Below are positions 54,666 to 63,663 of a stretch of DNA of 64,000 nucleotides, piece by piece; the stretch's first letter is position 1, and the number at the start of each line of letters is the position of its first letter. The notes under the pieces are model-generated. The model was not told the DNA's origin and searched no databases. It was given only the letters and a program-made list of their open reading frames with translations. The DNA lies in the NCBI GenBank assembly GCA_037355855.1, contig CM074767.1:2666001-2730000 (forward strand), written 5' to 3'. The DNA comes from Pseudo-nitzschia pungens (lineage: Eukaryota > Bacillariophyta > Bacillariophyceae > Bacillariales > Bacillariaceae). A program made the position numbers and the translations under genes.

Positions 54666-54799
54666 ATTTTTTTTCTACATAAATCCCTGTACAATTTGTA
54701 CTGGAAAATCGAATTTTTTGATTGGCTCATTCACTCAGCACCTCTATCTGCTTGCTGCTACAAGTATTTACTACGTATTCGTGTATTCGTATTTGTACT

Positions 54800-55210
54800 G
54801 GGCTATCAGCGGAACTTTAAATGGCGCGTATACCTAATAGATCTATTATCTTGCCTTAAAAAATAGCCTAAGCACTACTTCGTACATCGATAGACTTAAG
54901 TAAATTTTTATCATTTTATTAGTTGGCTTATTCGATTATTATATCCTTAAACCCTAACTTACCTTACCTTACCACTAAAGGCGCCATTAGAAGTGGCGCC
55001 GACAGCCCCCCGCACTTAAACCAGTTGGGATATTAGTACGTACGTACCGAATAAGTGGCTATCAGCGGCACTTTGAATGGCGCGTGTACCTTATAAGTCT
55101 ATAGTAATAGCCTAAGTGCTACATTGATAGGCTTAAGTACATTTTTAATGTTATTATTTGGCTTAGCTTTATTAATTATGATATAAGCCACTTAAGAGCT
55201 TAATTGTGAA
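54800..55210. repeat. Internal duplications of D, right half
   Basis: Two versions of ATAGCCTAAG...CTACnTnG..ATnGnCTTAAGTA (about 54866 and 55090), each next to a CAGCGG(A/C)ACTTT(A/G)AATGGCGCG box (54809, 55063). They mirror the duplicated layout of the left half. Confidence 0.6.
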
Positions 55211-55689
55211 ATCGTGCGTAATTAAATCCAATCGTACGTAATTAAATCCAATCGTACGGAATTAAATCCAATCGTACGGAATTAAATCCAATCGTACGTA
55301 ATATTAATTACGTACGTAATTAATAATTAATTACGTAATTAATTAATTACGTACGTAATTAATTAATTACATACGTTACGTGAACCAAAAACAACTATTT
55401 TTAGTTTCCCGGTTCCCCCTTTCTAAATTTGAATCGTGGAGGTTACTTATCTCGTTCTACGTATTAATACGTAAATCACATGTTGATATATGTAGTATGT
55501 ACGGTAAGTTTATACGTATCATTTTGAAAAAACTTAAAACCTGTCGCGCGGTGCGCACGTTTTTCTATTTCCGACCGCTCCAGACAGCAGGGCTGTGCTG
55601 GCATCCAGTTCCCGGGCAGCTGGAGGCAAGGTGATTGCTGGTTTAGGTGAAGCCGGGGGCTTCTTGTGAGGCCTGGAGCCTCTGGAGAT

Positions 55690-56733
55690 TCAGGGGAGCC
55701 AGATGAGGTCCCCATCGATGCTTCGTTCTGTTCTTCCACCATGATTGGCATGGTATTCTTCAATTGCGGCTTCACGAGCTGCATTGATGTGGGCTTGGAA
55801 GGTCTCGTTGCTTCCTGGAATCATAAGAGCGTGTGTATGAGTGTGGAAAGACTCAGTTTGTTGGTTGTTTCCGGAGCCCTTGTTGTGGTTCTTAGAGAAC
55901 CTGTTCTTGGGGCACTCAGACCAATCGTGGTTGTGGCCGGGGATCCGGCAGGGATTGGACTTCTTCTTGTTCGGATTCCCTTTGTGGTTGGAATTATTGC
56001 GCTTCCGGGAGTTGTGGTTGTTGTTCGAGCGCTTCTGCTGTTTGTTGTTGTTCTTGTTGCCTTTCTTATTTGCTTGGCGCTCGTGACAGCTCATGTGGTC
56101 CACGATGTGTTGGACTGTGGTCCCTTCTTGGATTCCACTGTGGATAATACCATAGCTCTCGATCCATGCTGAGGGAAAGGAATGGAGGAGGATGGTGAGT
56201 TTTTCCACTCTAGATAGAGGCGCGCTGCTTCCATCCAACTTCTGGGTGTATTTCATGAGGATGAGGATCCGGTCTGCATGCTCCTTGCATGTGACGGAGG
56301 GTGTCTTCCGGCATTCGGCGCTCCGAAGGTAGGTATGCATGATGTCCCGAGCGTCTCTGGCGTTGCAATAGAGCTTGGTGAAGTCTAGAAAGGCTTGGTC
56401 ATATCCACCAATCTCTTCTTGCTCGTATTGGTATTCTTCTGGATCCAGTGGGTCCTTTATCATGTCATTCCACTTGCTTTGCGCGTCCGTGACGAGGCAG
56501 CGACTGAAGTGTGTGAGGTATACGTTGATTGGTAGTCTCAGGAGCTTTGCTGCATTTCTAAAAGACTCCTCCACAAAGAGCAGCTCTTCTAGTCCTCCGG
56601 TCTCAGTGAACAGGGGGACTTTCATGCTGTCGGTTCGGTCCTCATCGACATTGTACAGGGTGAAGAGTTTCGGCTTGGTTCGATCGAAGGAACTCTTGTA
56701 GGCAATAGGGGGATCTCTGTAGATTCCGGCCAT
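55690..56733 (-). CDS. gag: E2 gag-like protein
   Basis: 347 residues starting at ATG 56733 (context AACCATGG). The N-terminal 210 residues are capsid-like: LPINVYLTHFSRCLVTDAQ, a long helical region, and CKEHADRILILMKY. A Lys/Asn/Gln-rich basic run follows, then CRIPGHNHDWSECPKN, a Cys/His knuckle of the CxxxxHxHxWxxC type. The product should bind element RNA and form particles. It ends in TGA at 55692-55690, with pol continuing in the same frame once D is discounted. An overlapping frame at 55476-55784 is a shadow. Confidence 0.88.
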   Translation of the reverse strand: MAGIYRDPPIAYKSSFDRTKPKLFTLYNVDEDRTDSMKVPLFTETGGLEELLFVEESFRNAAKLLRLPINVYLTHFSRCLVTDAQSKWNDMIKDPLDPEEYQYEQEEIGGYDQAFLDFTKLYCNARDARDIMHTYLRSAECRKTPSVTCKEHADRILILMKYTQKLDGSSAPLSRVEKLTILLHSFPSAWIESYGIIHSGIQEGTTVQHIVDHMSCHERQANKKGNKNNNKQQKRSNNNHNSRKRNNSNHKGNPNKKKSNPCRIPGHNHDWSECPKNRFSKNHNKGSGNNQQTESFHTHTHALMIPGSNETFQAHINAAREAAIEEYHANHGGRTERSIDGDLIWLP

Positions 56734-56866
56734 GGTTGAAGGAGTTAGTTGGTTAAGGAGGTTGCTCTTGTCAGGGATAAAGGTTGCCTCTCTTGTTGAG
56801 GCTGTTGATTTGGTTTTCGTGAGAGTTCAGTACTGAATTCTACTACTGTTCCTACGTGAAAGCGGA

Positions 56867-56878
56867 CAGTAATTACTG
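56867..56878. promoter_or_regulatory. E2 perfect 12-bp palindrome at the primer-binding-site position
   Basis: CAGTAATTACTG is its own reverse complement and abuts the 5' LTR, exactly as in E1 but with a different sequence. No TGG-type tRNA site is present. Confidence 0.7.
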
Positions 56879-57191
56879 TGTAACACTCTAAGGTAGAAAT
56901 TTCGGAGTAGTATGAATAATTGTGTGTTATTTCACTTTACGAGATGGGATTGAAATTAGAGAGAGGAAATAATGAGCGATGAGGTCATCGCGACCTTCTC
57001 ATATAATATCCATCCCTGTATATAACATATACTTCGTATGTAACCTTAATCGTATAATCGCTCTCTTCTGCATGCCTGTTCGCACATACCAGATATCCAT
57101 ACATGGATACCTTTTATATATATTTGAATCCCATGTGGGATTCGGTTAATTATTAATTCGTAACACTACTAGCCTACGCTAGCATGTTACA
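56879..57191 (-). repeat. E2 5' LTR
   Basis: 313 bp, same as 49079-49391 by eye. Followed by the duplicated GCAGC and the continuing minisatellite. Confidence 0.95.
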
Positions 57192-57485
57192 GCAGCAACG
57201 CGTCGATAATACAGTGGGGGACAGCAAGCAGCAGCAACGCGTCGATAATACAGGGGGGACAGCAAGCAGCAAGCAGCAACGCGTCGATATACAGGGGGGG
57301 ACAGCAAGGAGCAAGCAGCAAGGCGTCGATAATACAGGGGGGGGACAGCAAGCAGCAAGCAGCAGCAAGGCGTCGATAATACAGGGGGGGGGAACAGCAA
57401 GCAGCAAGCAGCAAGGCGTCGATAATACAGTGGGGGACAGCAAGCAGCAGCAACGCGTCGATAATATAGGGGGGGGGGCAGCAAG
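57192..57485. repeat. G-rich minisatellite, right block in element C
   Basis: About seven further units of the same minisatellite in the same orientation as the left block. E2 therefore split one array of about 14 units. One unit has a shortened GTCGATATACAG. Confidence 0.9.
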
Positions 57486-57489
57486 CATA

Positions 57490-57809
57490 ATTTTAATTAA
57501 GGACCTCTCTTAGCAAATCGACTCCCGCATCGTCGCTCCTCTGTTAGCAAATCGACTCCGTCGTTGCACCTCTCTTAGCAAATCGAAAAAAATTTTGCAA
57601 AGAAAACTCGCACTTTTTTACAAACTCGCATTTAATGCGAGTTGTTTTTTAGTCCCGTGAAAACTTGCACTTTTTGGTCTCAAAAAAAGTTAAAGAAAAA
57701 AGTGCGAGTTTATCCCCCCAAATTGTGTTCCAAAAGGGGGATGTGAGTTGACAAGTTTGACTCAAAAAATTGCGCGATTCGCGCAAAAATATTACAGTTC
57801 CGGAAGGTC
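57490..57809. repeat. Right arm of element C
   Basis: Inverse of the left arm: three TTAGCAAATCGACTCC-like units, AACTCGCATTTAATGCGAGTT, TTTTTTAGTCCCGTGAAAA, a degraded GCGCGATTCGCGC box and the terminal GTTCCGGAAGGTC. It is shorter than the left arm because it holds fewer AAATGCGAGTTTT units. Confidence 0.8.
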
Positions 57810-57932
57810 CAGGGAAAAAGATTGAAAATTGACTGAGATATGACCAATTGTGTTTTGATTGAAAAAAAAGACAAGTCTGTCCATTTGTCCCTAGTTCCTA
57901 AATGTGTACACTTAGTACGAACTATCAGACCA

Positions 57933-58510
57933 CAATCTGTCCGCATTGTGTCCCAGGTTCTGATGTTCCAGTACTAAAAAACACGTAGATTTCTACACAA
58001 CTTTAACCCTGTAATATTGCTCCCTTTTACACCCCCACTAACAACACCAGGACCTACACATACTGACAGAGATCTTGTCTTTTCGATTCTGCTATTAGTT
58101 CAGTTCCTTGCTGCTCTCTTTGGTTGCCTTCACCATTGTCGGTGGATTGGTGGATCGGTGGATTGGCAGCTGTAACAACAAGCAACACCACGACATAAAA
58201 TTTTCTACAGCACTTCCAGTACAGATTCTACAGAAATTTGCACATGTATTTTGCTTCAATCTGCATCCAAGCTTCTTGTTACCCCGTCTCTTGTAAGCTT
58301 TGCAACAGGAGTGTCTGTCTGTTGTGTTCTGGACTGGTTTGTTTTGCCCTGCTTGTTTCCAAGGTTTGTTTGAAAAATGTCATTCTACACCTTGGGGCCT
58401 TAACTCTCTTCGATTGAGGCATCGTTAAAGTCTGGTTACAGACTGAGTAGTTTATATAGCCACCTCCTATGGATTTTCCTACTTCAACAAGTATATGCAT
58501 TAATTACTTG
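57933..58510. mobile_element. Putative 578-bp insertion between 19-bp direct repeats
   Basis: AGTACGAACTATCAGACCA occurs at 57914-57932 and again, exactly, at 58511-58529. Such a long duplication suggests target-primed (LINE/SINE-like) or another non-LTR insertion. The insert has no ORF or poly-A tail that I can see. Pieces of it (CACCCCCACTAACAACACCA; TCTACAGCACTTCCAGTAC) recur loosely at about 63270 and 62260. Confidence 0.45.
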
Positions 58511-58610
58511 AGTACGAACTATCAGACCAATGAATTGAATACGTGAAATAATTGATTTAATCCATGAACAGAATATTCTATTTGGGATCCTTCTTTCCTC
58601 TTTGATTTGC

Positions 58611-59504
58611 TTACGATTCCACTTCCATGGCACTCTCCGAGGACAAAGTGTTAATCATTATGCCAGTGCTGGATGTCGTCGGATGAGGTGTGACAACCGT
58701 CTCTCCTAGAGTCGGGGTTACACCAGGTTGCATGGTCAACAGGGCCGAATGGTTGACCATGTCTCTTAGGGGCTGAATATTATTGGGGGTCACATCGTTG
58801 CGTCGGTAATCGACGCTTTGATCGGTTCGAATGACGCAGATGTCACAGTTGGAACCCGATCCGAGATCATTGAAAATCCCCGCCAGTATGCCACGCTGGA
58901 CCAGTTCGACGGCTTCTGCCTCGTCCATATCTTCTTTCCATGACGACTCGAATATTGCCATGGCTGCTAGACTTCCGGATCCCATCGTTGTGTAGTTCAG
59001 CTTGGCAGTGCTTCCGTGCGGATGGATTTGATAGATGCTGGGTCCATTTACATCACAGCCTCCCAGGATCATTGCGGCACCAATGTTTCCCTGGTACTGG
59101 AAAAGTCTTCGTTTGAGCAAGGTGCAGGCGGTGACAACCCGCGACTGCGAGTGGGTATTCATGCGGAGCAATTCAAGTTGACTAGAGATCAGTTCTGTGA
59201 CCATGTCACAATCGGCTGCGGTTCCAGCTCCACAACAGTAAATGTTAGGTGCCATATAGTGGATCTTCACGCAGTTTTTTTCCGCAACTTCCGCCCCGCC
59301 TGTAGCACGGGTGTCGGCCCCGAGAACCACACCATCCTTGTATACGACACCAACAATAGTGGTTCCCGTCTTCTTTGGAGCAGGTAAATTTTCTGATCCC
59401 CCGAGCGTCATGATATGTTGGTTTCGAAGAGTATTCTCGAAAGAAAAGCCAGATACGGCGGGACCGCTCGACAATGTATCACTGGTGCTGGTAAGTTCTG
59501 ACAT
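58611..59504 (-). CDS. 20S proteasome beta-2 subunit (PSMB7/Pup1 type)
   Basis: Trypsin-like catalytic subunit of the 20S proteasome in nucleus and cytosol. Single exon, 297 residues from ATG 59504; an upstream open extension to 59612 is not needed. A 47-residue propeptide (with [10 protein letters not shown]) is cut before T48 in KTG^[13 protein letters not shown], exposing the N-terminal threonine nucleophile. [20 protein letters not shown] supplies the Asp17/Lys33-equivalent residues. [38 protein letters not shown] and [16 protein letters not shown] are typical beta-2 blocks. The C-terminal 50 residues form the long arm that beta-2 wraps around beta-3. It is the only conventional gene in the mobile-element-rich right part of the window. 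Confidence 0.97.
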   Translation of the reverse strand: MSELTSTSDTLSSGPAVSGFSFENTLRNQHIMTLGGSENLPAPKKTGTTIVGVVYKDGVVLGADTRATGGAEVAEKNCVKIHYMAPNIYCCGAGTAADCDMVTELISSQLELLRMNTHSQSRVVTACTLLKRRLFQYQGNIGAAMILGGCDVNGPSIYQIHPHGSTAKLNYTTMGSGSLAAMAIFESSWKEDMDEAEAVELVQRGILAGIFNDLGSGSNCDICVIRTDQSVDYRRNDVTPNNIQPLRDMVNHSALLTMQPGVTPTLGETVVTPHPTTSSTGIMINTLSSESAMEVES

Positions 59505-59612
59505 TGTTCCTTTTCTTCTTTCGATTGTTATTGATGGTTTGGATAATGAAATATTTTTTAACAACGATGTTGCTGGAACGAAACAATATAAGTCGGCTAT
59601 CCTCAAAAGCAC

Positions 59613-59836
59613 TAAGTTACCCAGTGAAGCTGGTCTTTTTGCTTTCGTTGCACGTTCTCCTGTTCATTTTTTGAATGAGGGCGAGACGCTGTGGAATCTT
59701 TTCATCCTTCGATTTGCATCGACCGGGATCGATCGCAGCGTCTTAAAAAAATACGAAGCAACTTACTCCAACCTTGTAAGAGTAAGTACAAGTACTTGTA
59801 GTCGTACGAAGTCTACTAGCGTCTGGTAACAATTGG
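59613..59836. other. Upstream flank of the proteasome gene
   Basis: About 220 bp between the beta-2 gene and foldback element F. It probably holds the beta-2 promoter, but no clear motif is seen. Confidence 0.5.
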
Positions 59837-59847
59837 CACTTGAAGGG

Positions 59848-61143
59848 GGAGGCTGGAACGCAGATACGACAAACGAAGTCGAAGGGAACGCAGATAGGGT
59901 ATTTTGAGTCGAAATTTTTCCTTGGTACGCTAATAGGGTAAAAAACCAAAATGGGGAGAAATCCGGTACGCAAATCTGGTAATGAAAACAGATGATATTT
60001 TCGTCTCTATTCACATATTCAGTAACTAATTATTTTAATGATGCTCAACAGTATTTAACAGTAGTAGGGCAATATTGCGTGCAAAATAACATGCACACGT
60101 GCAAAATAACATGCACGGTAACATGCACAATAAGATGCACGATAAGATGCAAGATAACATACACGACAACATACACAATAACATACACAATAACATACAC
60201 AATAACATGCACGATAACAAAAAATACACCTTAAGTAACCATTTCGGATTATCAACGGTACGGTAAATATCAATCGCCGTATTAAATTTTCAATACACAT
60301 TAACACCGGGTTAATAGTTAAACATTTACTTGTAACACGTAGATTCAAAAATCTTCTTTACAGGGCCACAACGGCACGGTCGACCGGGTTAATAGTTAAA
60401 AATTTAACACGTAAATTCAAAAATCTTCTTTACTGGGCACTGGTTCCCGTAGATTTTTGAATCTACGTGTTAAATAATTAAACTATTCTCCGTGTTAAAT
60501 TGAATTTCCGTCTTAAATGTTCTAAAGTGAAATCGTTACTTCAATTTAACACGGTTGACCGGATTACGCTAGAGTGTTACATACGTGTTAAATTTTGAAC
60601 TAGTATTACTAACCCGGTCGACCGTGTTAAATTGAATCTCCATCTTAAATGTTCTAATGTGCATTGAAAATTTAATACGGTGATTGATATTTACTGGTAA
60701 CCAGTTGGAAACGGTTACTTAAGTAAACATTTTAATTATCGTCTTGACAGTTGGAAATTGTTACTTAAGGTACTATTATTATTATTATTATTTGTTACCG
60801 TGCATGTTACTGTGCATGTTATCGTACATGTTACTGTGCATGTTATCGTACATGTTACTGTGCATGTTATCGTGCATGTTATCTTACCATGCGTGTTTTA
60901 ATATTGCCCTATTATCGAGCATATAGTGGGAAGTATCATCTGTTTTCATTACGTGTTTTAATATTGCTCTATTGTCGAGCATATAGTGGGAAATATCAAC
61001 TGTTTTCATTACCAGATTTGCGTACCGGATTTATCCCCATTTTGGTTTTTTACCCTATTAGCGTACCCACCAAAAAATTTCGACTCAAAATACCCTATCT
61101 GCGTTCCCTTCGACTTCGTTTGTCGTATCTGCGTTCCGAGCAC
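59848..61143. mobile_element. Element F: near-palindromic foldback element
   Basis: GGAACGCAGATACGACAAAC from 59855 is matched inverted up to 61137, and pairing runs on for at least 150 bp (GAAGTCGAAGGGAACGCAGA, TAGGGTATTTTGAGTCGAAA, ATCCGGTACGCAAATCTGGT). Deeper pairs follow: AACATGCAC units (60087-60215) with GTGCATGTTA units (60795-60880), then AATATCAATCGCCGTATTAA with its inverse near 60690. The whole 1.3 kb is thus an imperfect palindrome centred near 60496. CACTTGAAGGG flanks it on both sides (59837-59847, 61144-61154), a possible 11-bp target duplication as made by Mutator-like elements. No coding capacity. Confidence 0.75.
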
Positions 61144-61154
61144 CACTTGAAGGG

Positions 61155-63455
61155 TGAGTGGAGTTGTGGTAGTAAATTTTTTTTTAAATAACAATAAGGT
61201 TTTACCGTAATTGCCAAAAACACACAAAATGTCTATCCCTGAACGTTCCGGTGGTAACTTTTAGTACACAAAATCCTACCAGGTCTACATAAAAAACAGC
61301 GAAATTGTCAGTTTTTAACCTTACCCCTCTCTCACACTCTGTCTTCTAGCGAAGTAAGAGCTACATTGTGAAGGTAGTGAAAAAACTCACAACCCCACTA
61401 ATTTTGAGACTGATCCAGTGCTGGTGGGGAAGGAGAACATACCATAAATAAAACTTATTCTGTAGTTTGTAACCTCTTATAGTATGCTGTTTTGTTAGTG
61501 GAAACACCATGTTTGAGAGCTTGACTAAACTCATTAAAATCATCCATTTTTGGTGTTGACTATTGCAACTGTCTTGGATGGGGAGGGTTTTATCTTGTGT
61601 CATTTGTTGAGGGAGAGCAGAAGAGGGGAAATGGATTGATTGATCCATCCATCAATCAATCAAAATAACACAGCAATCCTCTTGAGATCCCTGGAGACAC
61701 AACAATCTACTGCAGTATTCAGTCCTATTTAGATTGAAAGTACTTACTTTGGAATCCCCTGCAACTCCATTGAAATTTAAGATCCAAACCATGTTCATCT
61801 GCAACAAAAAGACCCCTTCTGCTCTTAGCAAGAAATTTGCCTCCAAACCCCTACTCAAAAGCTCATTGTCAGGGAATGCTGAGAATGACTGGAATGTCTA
61901 GATTCTGACTCTGATTATAGCTGTTTGCATAGCGTCAAAACAGTTGCTCCTGACCCACCTTTTGCTGGCCTGGAAGGGCTCTTCAAAAATGTGCAATCCC
62001 TTCCCTAAGGTGGCAAAACAGAGCTTTGTTGTTGCATTTGTGGAAGCTGATCCCTCCTGTCTTGTAGACAATGATACCAAAGAGACTCTGTTTGCCCCTA
62101 AGCAACATTTGAAACACACCAAAGGAAACTCCAAGGGCTCATGATTATGGACCAGTAACTACATGGCAAGCCAGCTTGCTATTCTTGTTGAAGCTGTTTC
62201 ATTGTAACCGTGACACGATTCATTGGTGCATGCGCGCATCATGCCCAATGTACTAGTTTTCTACAGGGCTTCCAGTACTGCTTGTACACTGACAGCAAAC
62301 TTCCATGTAGTACAAAGTGTACATGAAAAACAAGCAGCAAACAGAACAAGACAGCAACGTTGATTCCCTGACAAGATTGCTGTCCTCATTCCTTTAGTTT
62401 AACTCCAATTCGAATACCTTGATACTTACATCCTGCTCCTTGAGCAGCTACCTGTAGAACTACAAACCTAAGGTCTAACTGACTGTGCCAAGAGGTAGTT
62501 AGAATAAATCCGGCCAACTGTCTTCCCCTTTGGTCGTAGTGGTGATCTGAGACTATTGAGAGAACAGACCGGCACCTCAACCGGTTTGCATGCCTTTGCC
62601 ATTACAACCACTGGAATCTCCAAGCTTGCTCCTTATTCCCCAGAGCTAAGTTCAGCTACATTTTAACAGATTAACAGTCGCAAGCTTATTGTAAGCTTGC
62701 AAAGCTGGAGATGTACAAGCAACGCAGAACAACAAGAAAGAACAACAACGACAATGAAAAGACCAAATCGATGCTGCTACAGTTATAATTTTATACTGGA
62801 CCCCCAAGCTCCCTTTTGCCAGGCCGTTCCAGATATTATTGTCCTCCTTATTGCAGATAAAACAGTACAAACGGCGTCTCCAAACTCCAAGAATTAACGG
62901 AGAAAGGAATTTTTAAAATTTCTACTGCTGCTGCACCCATTTCTTTTGTCCCAACACAATGTGCCCCTGTTATTGCTGCTACCAAGTCAATCAAGTCAAA
63001 CTTCCCATGACCTAATGAAGCTCGCCAGTCTTCAAAGGTGTTTTTGAAACCACAACGGCGTTCTCAGAACCTCAACGGCATTTCTCACAACAACGGCATT
63101 CTCGGAACCACAACGGCGTTTCTCACGACAACTGTATTTTTGAAACCACAACGGCATTTCTCACAATTGATGGCACCTTGAAACGCAGCAATATATAACC
63201 TCCAAGCTCCTCCACCTGTCCCCTGTAAAACAGCTGGAAGTGCATCTGTATTCTCTCCCTGTTTATTTCACCCCCACTGACAACACGACCCTTCATTTAT
63301 GCCTCATCAACACACCCAACAAAGCGCTCCCTTCCCTGCATTAAAGACCTACAGTCTATCATCACTGCATCTCATTCCCTTTTTTATTGTAATATGGCTC
63401 CTGAACCTGACGAACTATCTGCTGCGTCTCCAGCCAACACTGCACCAGACGCTGC
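61155..63455. other. Non-coding, repeat-derived spacer
   Basis: 2.3 kb without a supported gene. 61425-61500 resembles 41155-41250 (GGGGAAGG.GAACATACCATAAATAAAA). 62250-62300 and 63260-63290 share short words with the insert at 57933. A degenerate tandem array lies at 63040-63170. Open frames over 60 codons occur on both strands but show no conserved features. Confidence 0.5.
63040..63172. repeat. Degenerate tandem repeat, unit about 27-30 bp
   Basis: About five units built on AACCACAACGGCRTTTCTCA with TTGAAACC or GGAACC spacers, alternating between AACGGCGTT and AACGGCATT. Confidence 0.65.
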
Positions 63456-63645
63456 TGCCATACCCCGGGTCTACTAGTGATTAGAAAGTAGTAGTGATAT
63501 GCAAATTGTGAGCCCTAGTGGTTAGTCTATCTGCTACAGTTCTAAGAGGTCTCCAGATCGGCGATTCTATCGACTCGCCGATTGTTTTATCCTTATCCTT
63601 AATCCAGTCCCGTGTATACTCGCGACTGTATTTTGGTGCACGGCA
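63456..63645 (-). repeat. 3' LTR of a second, diverged E1-family element
   Basis: 190 bp, TGCCATACCCCGGGTCTACT to GTGCACGGCA. It differs from the E1 LTR at scattered positions (for example CTAGTGATTAGAAAGTAGTA, and GATCGGCGATTCTATCGACT for GAATCAGCGATTCTGTCGAC). Older than or separate from E1. Confidence 0.92.
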
Positions 63646-63663
63646 TACTCCTCCATGGTACTG

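Larger units (their letters stand above)
53246..55580. mobile_element. Element D: foldback DNA element nested in E2, same family as C
   Basis: Ends GAGCGGTCGG / CCGACCGCTC, flanked by the duplication CAG (53243-53245 and 55581-55583). Inverted arms of at least 350 bp match closely (ACCGCGCGACAGGTT, AAGTTTTTTCAAAATGATAC, TTACGTATTAATACGTAGAA, ACGAGATAAGTAAC). Inside come GTACGATTGGATTTAATTAC tandem units (53510-53590; inverted 55213-55303), many copies of a GTGGCGCTGACAGCCAC box, and a central minisatellite. There is no transposase, so it is non-autonomous. Removing it with one CAG restores a stop-free reading frame from the gag stop into pol, which supports the boundaries. Confidence 0.85.
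49079..57191 (-). mobile_element. E2: Ty3-type LTR retrotransposon inserted in the minisatellite of C
   Basis: 8,113 bp including nested element D. LTRs of 313 bp (49079-49391, 56879-57191) have 7-bp inverted ends TGTAACA/TGTTACA and look identical. Target duplication is GCAGC (49074-49078 and 57192-57196), itself part of the minisatellite. Gag and pol lie on the minus strand. Without D the element would be about 5.8 kb, the same size as E1. It is a different family from E1, with distinct LTRs and diverged pol. Confidence 0.95.
48265..57809. mobile_element. Element C: foldback DNA element with minisatellite core, split by E2
   Basis: The left end GACCTTCCGGAAC at 48265 is matched inverted by GTTCCGGAAGGTC ending at 57809. 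The duplication CAG flanks it (48262-48264 and 57810-57812). Arms of roughly 300-500 bp pair across the element: GGGACTAAAAAACTCGCATT, AAATGCGAGTTTT units and three GAGTCGATTTGCTAATAGAGG-like units on the left return inverted at 57490-57720. The centre is a G-rich minisatellite. Removing E2 and one GCAGC leaves about 1.43 kb with no coding capacity, so C is non-autonomous. Confidence 0.8.

Noticed and set aside
55476..55784. A frame overlapping the gag 3' end in another register, first taken as a +1 frameshifted pol start
   Set aside because: It fits only if D is removed without its 3-bp duplication. With CAG accounted for, pol joins in the gag frame, and this frame is a shadow ending in the arm of D.
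59855..61137. F as another member of the C/D family because all three can be read as starting GGA and ending TCC
   Set aside because: No CAG or other 3-bp duplication fits F, it lacks the ACCGCGCGA box and minisatellite, and its best duplication is 11 bp.
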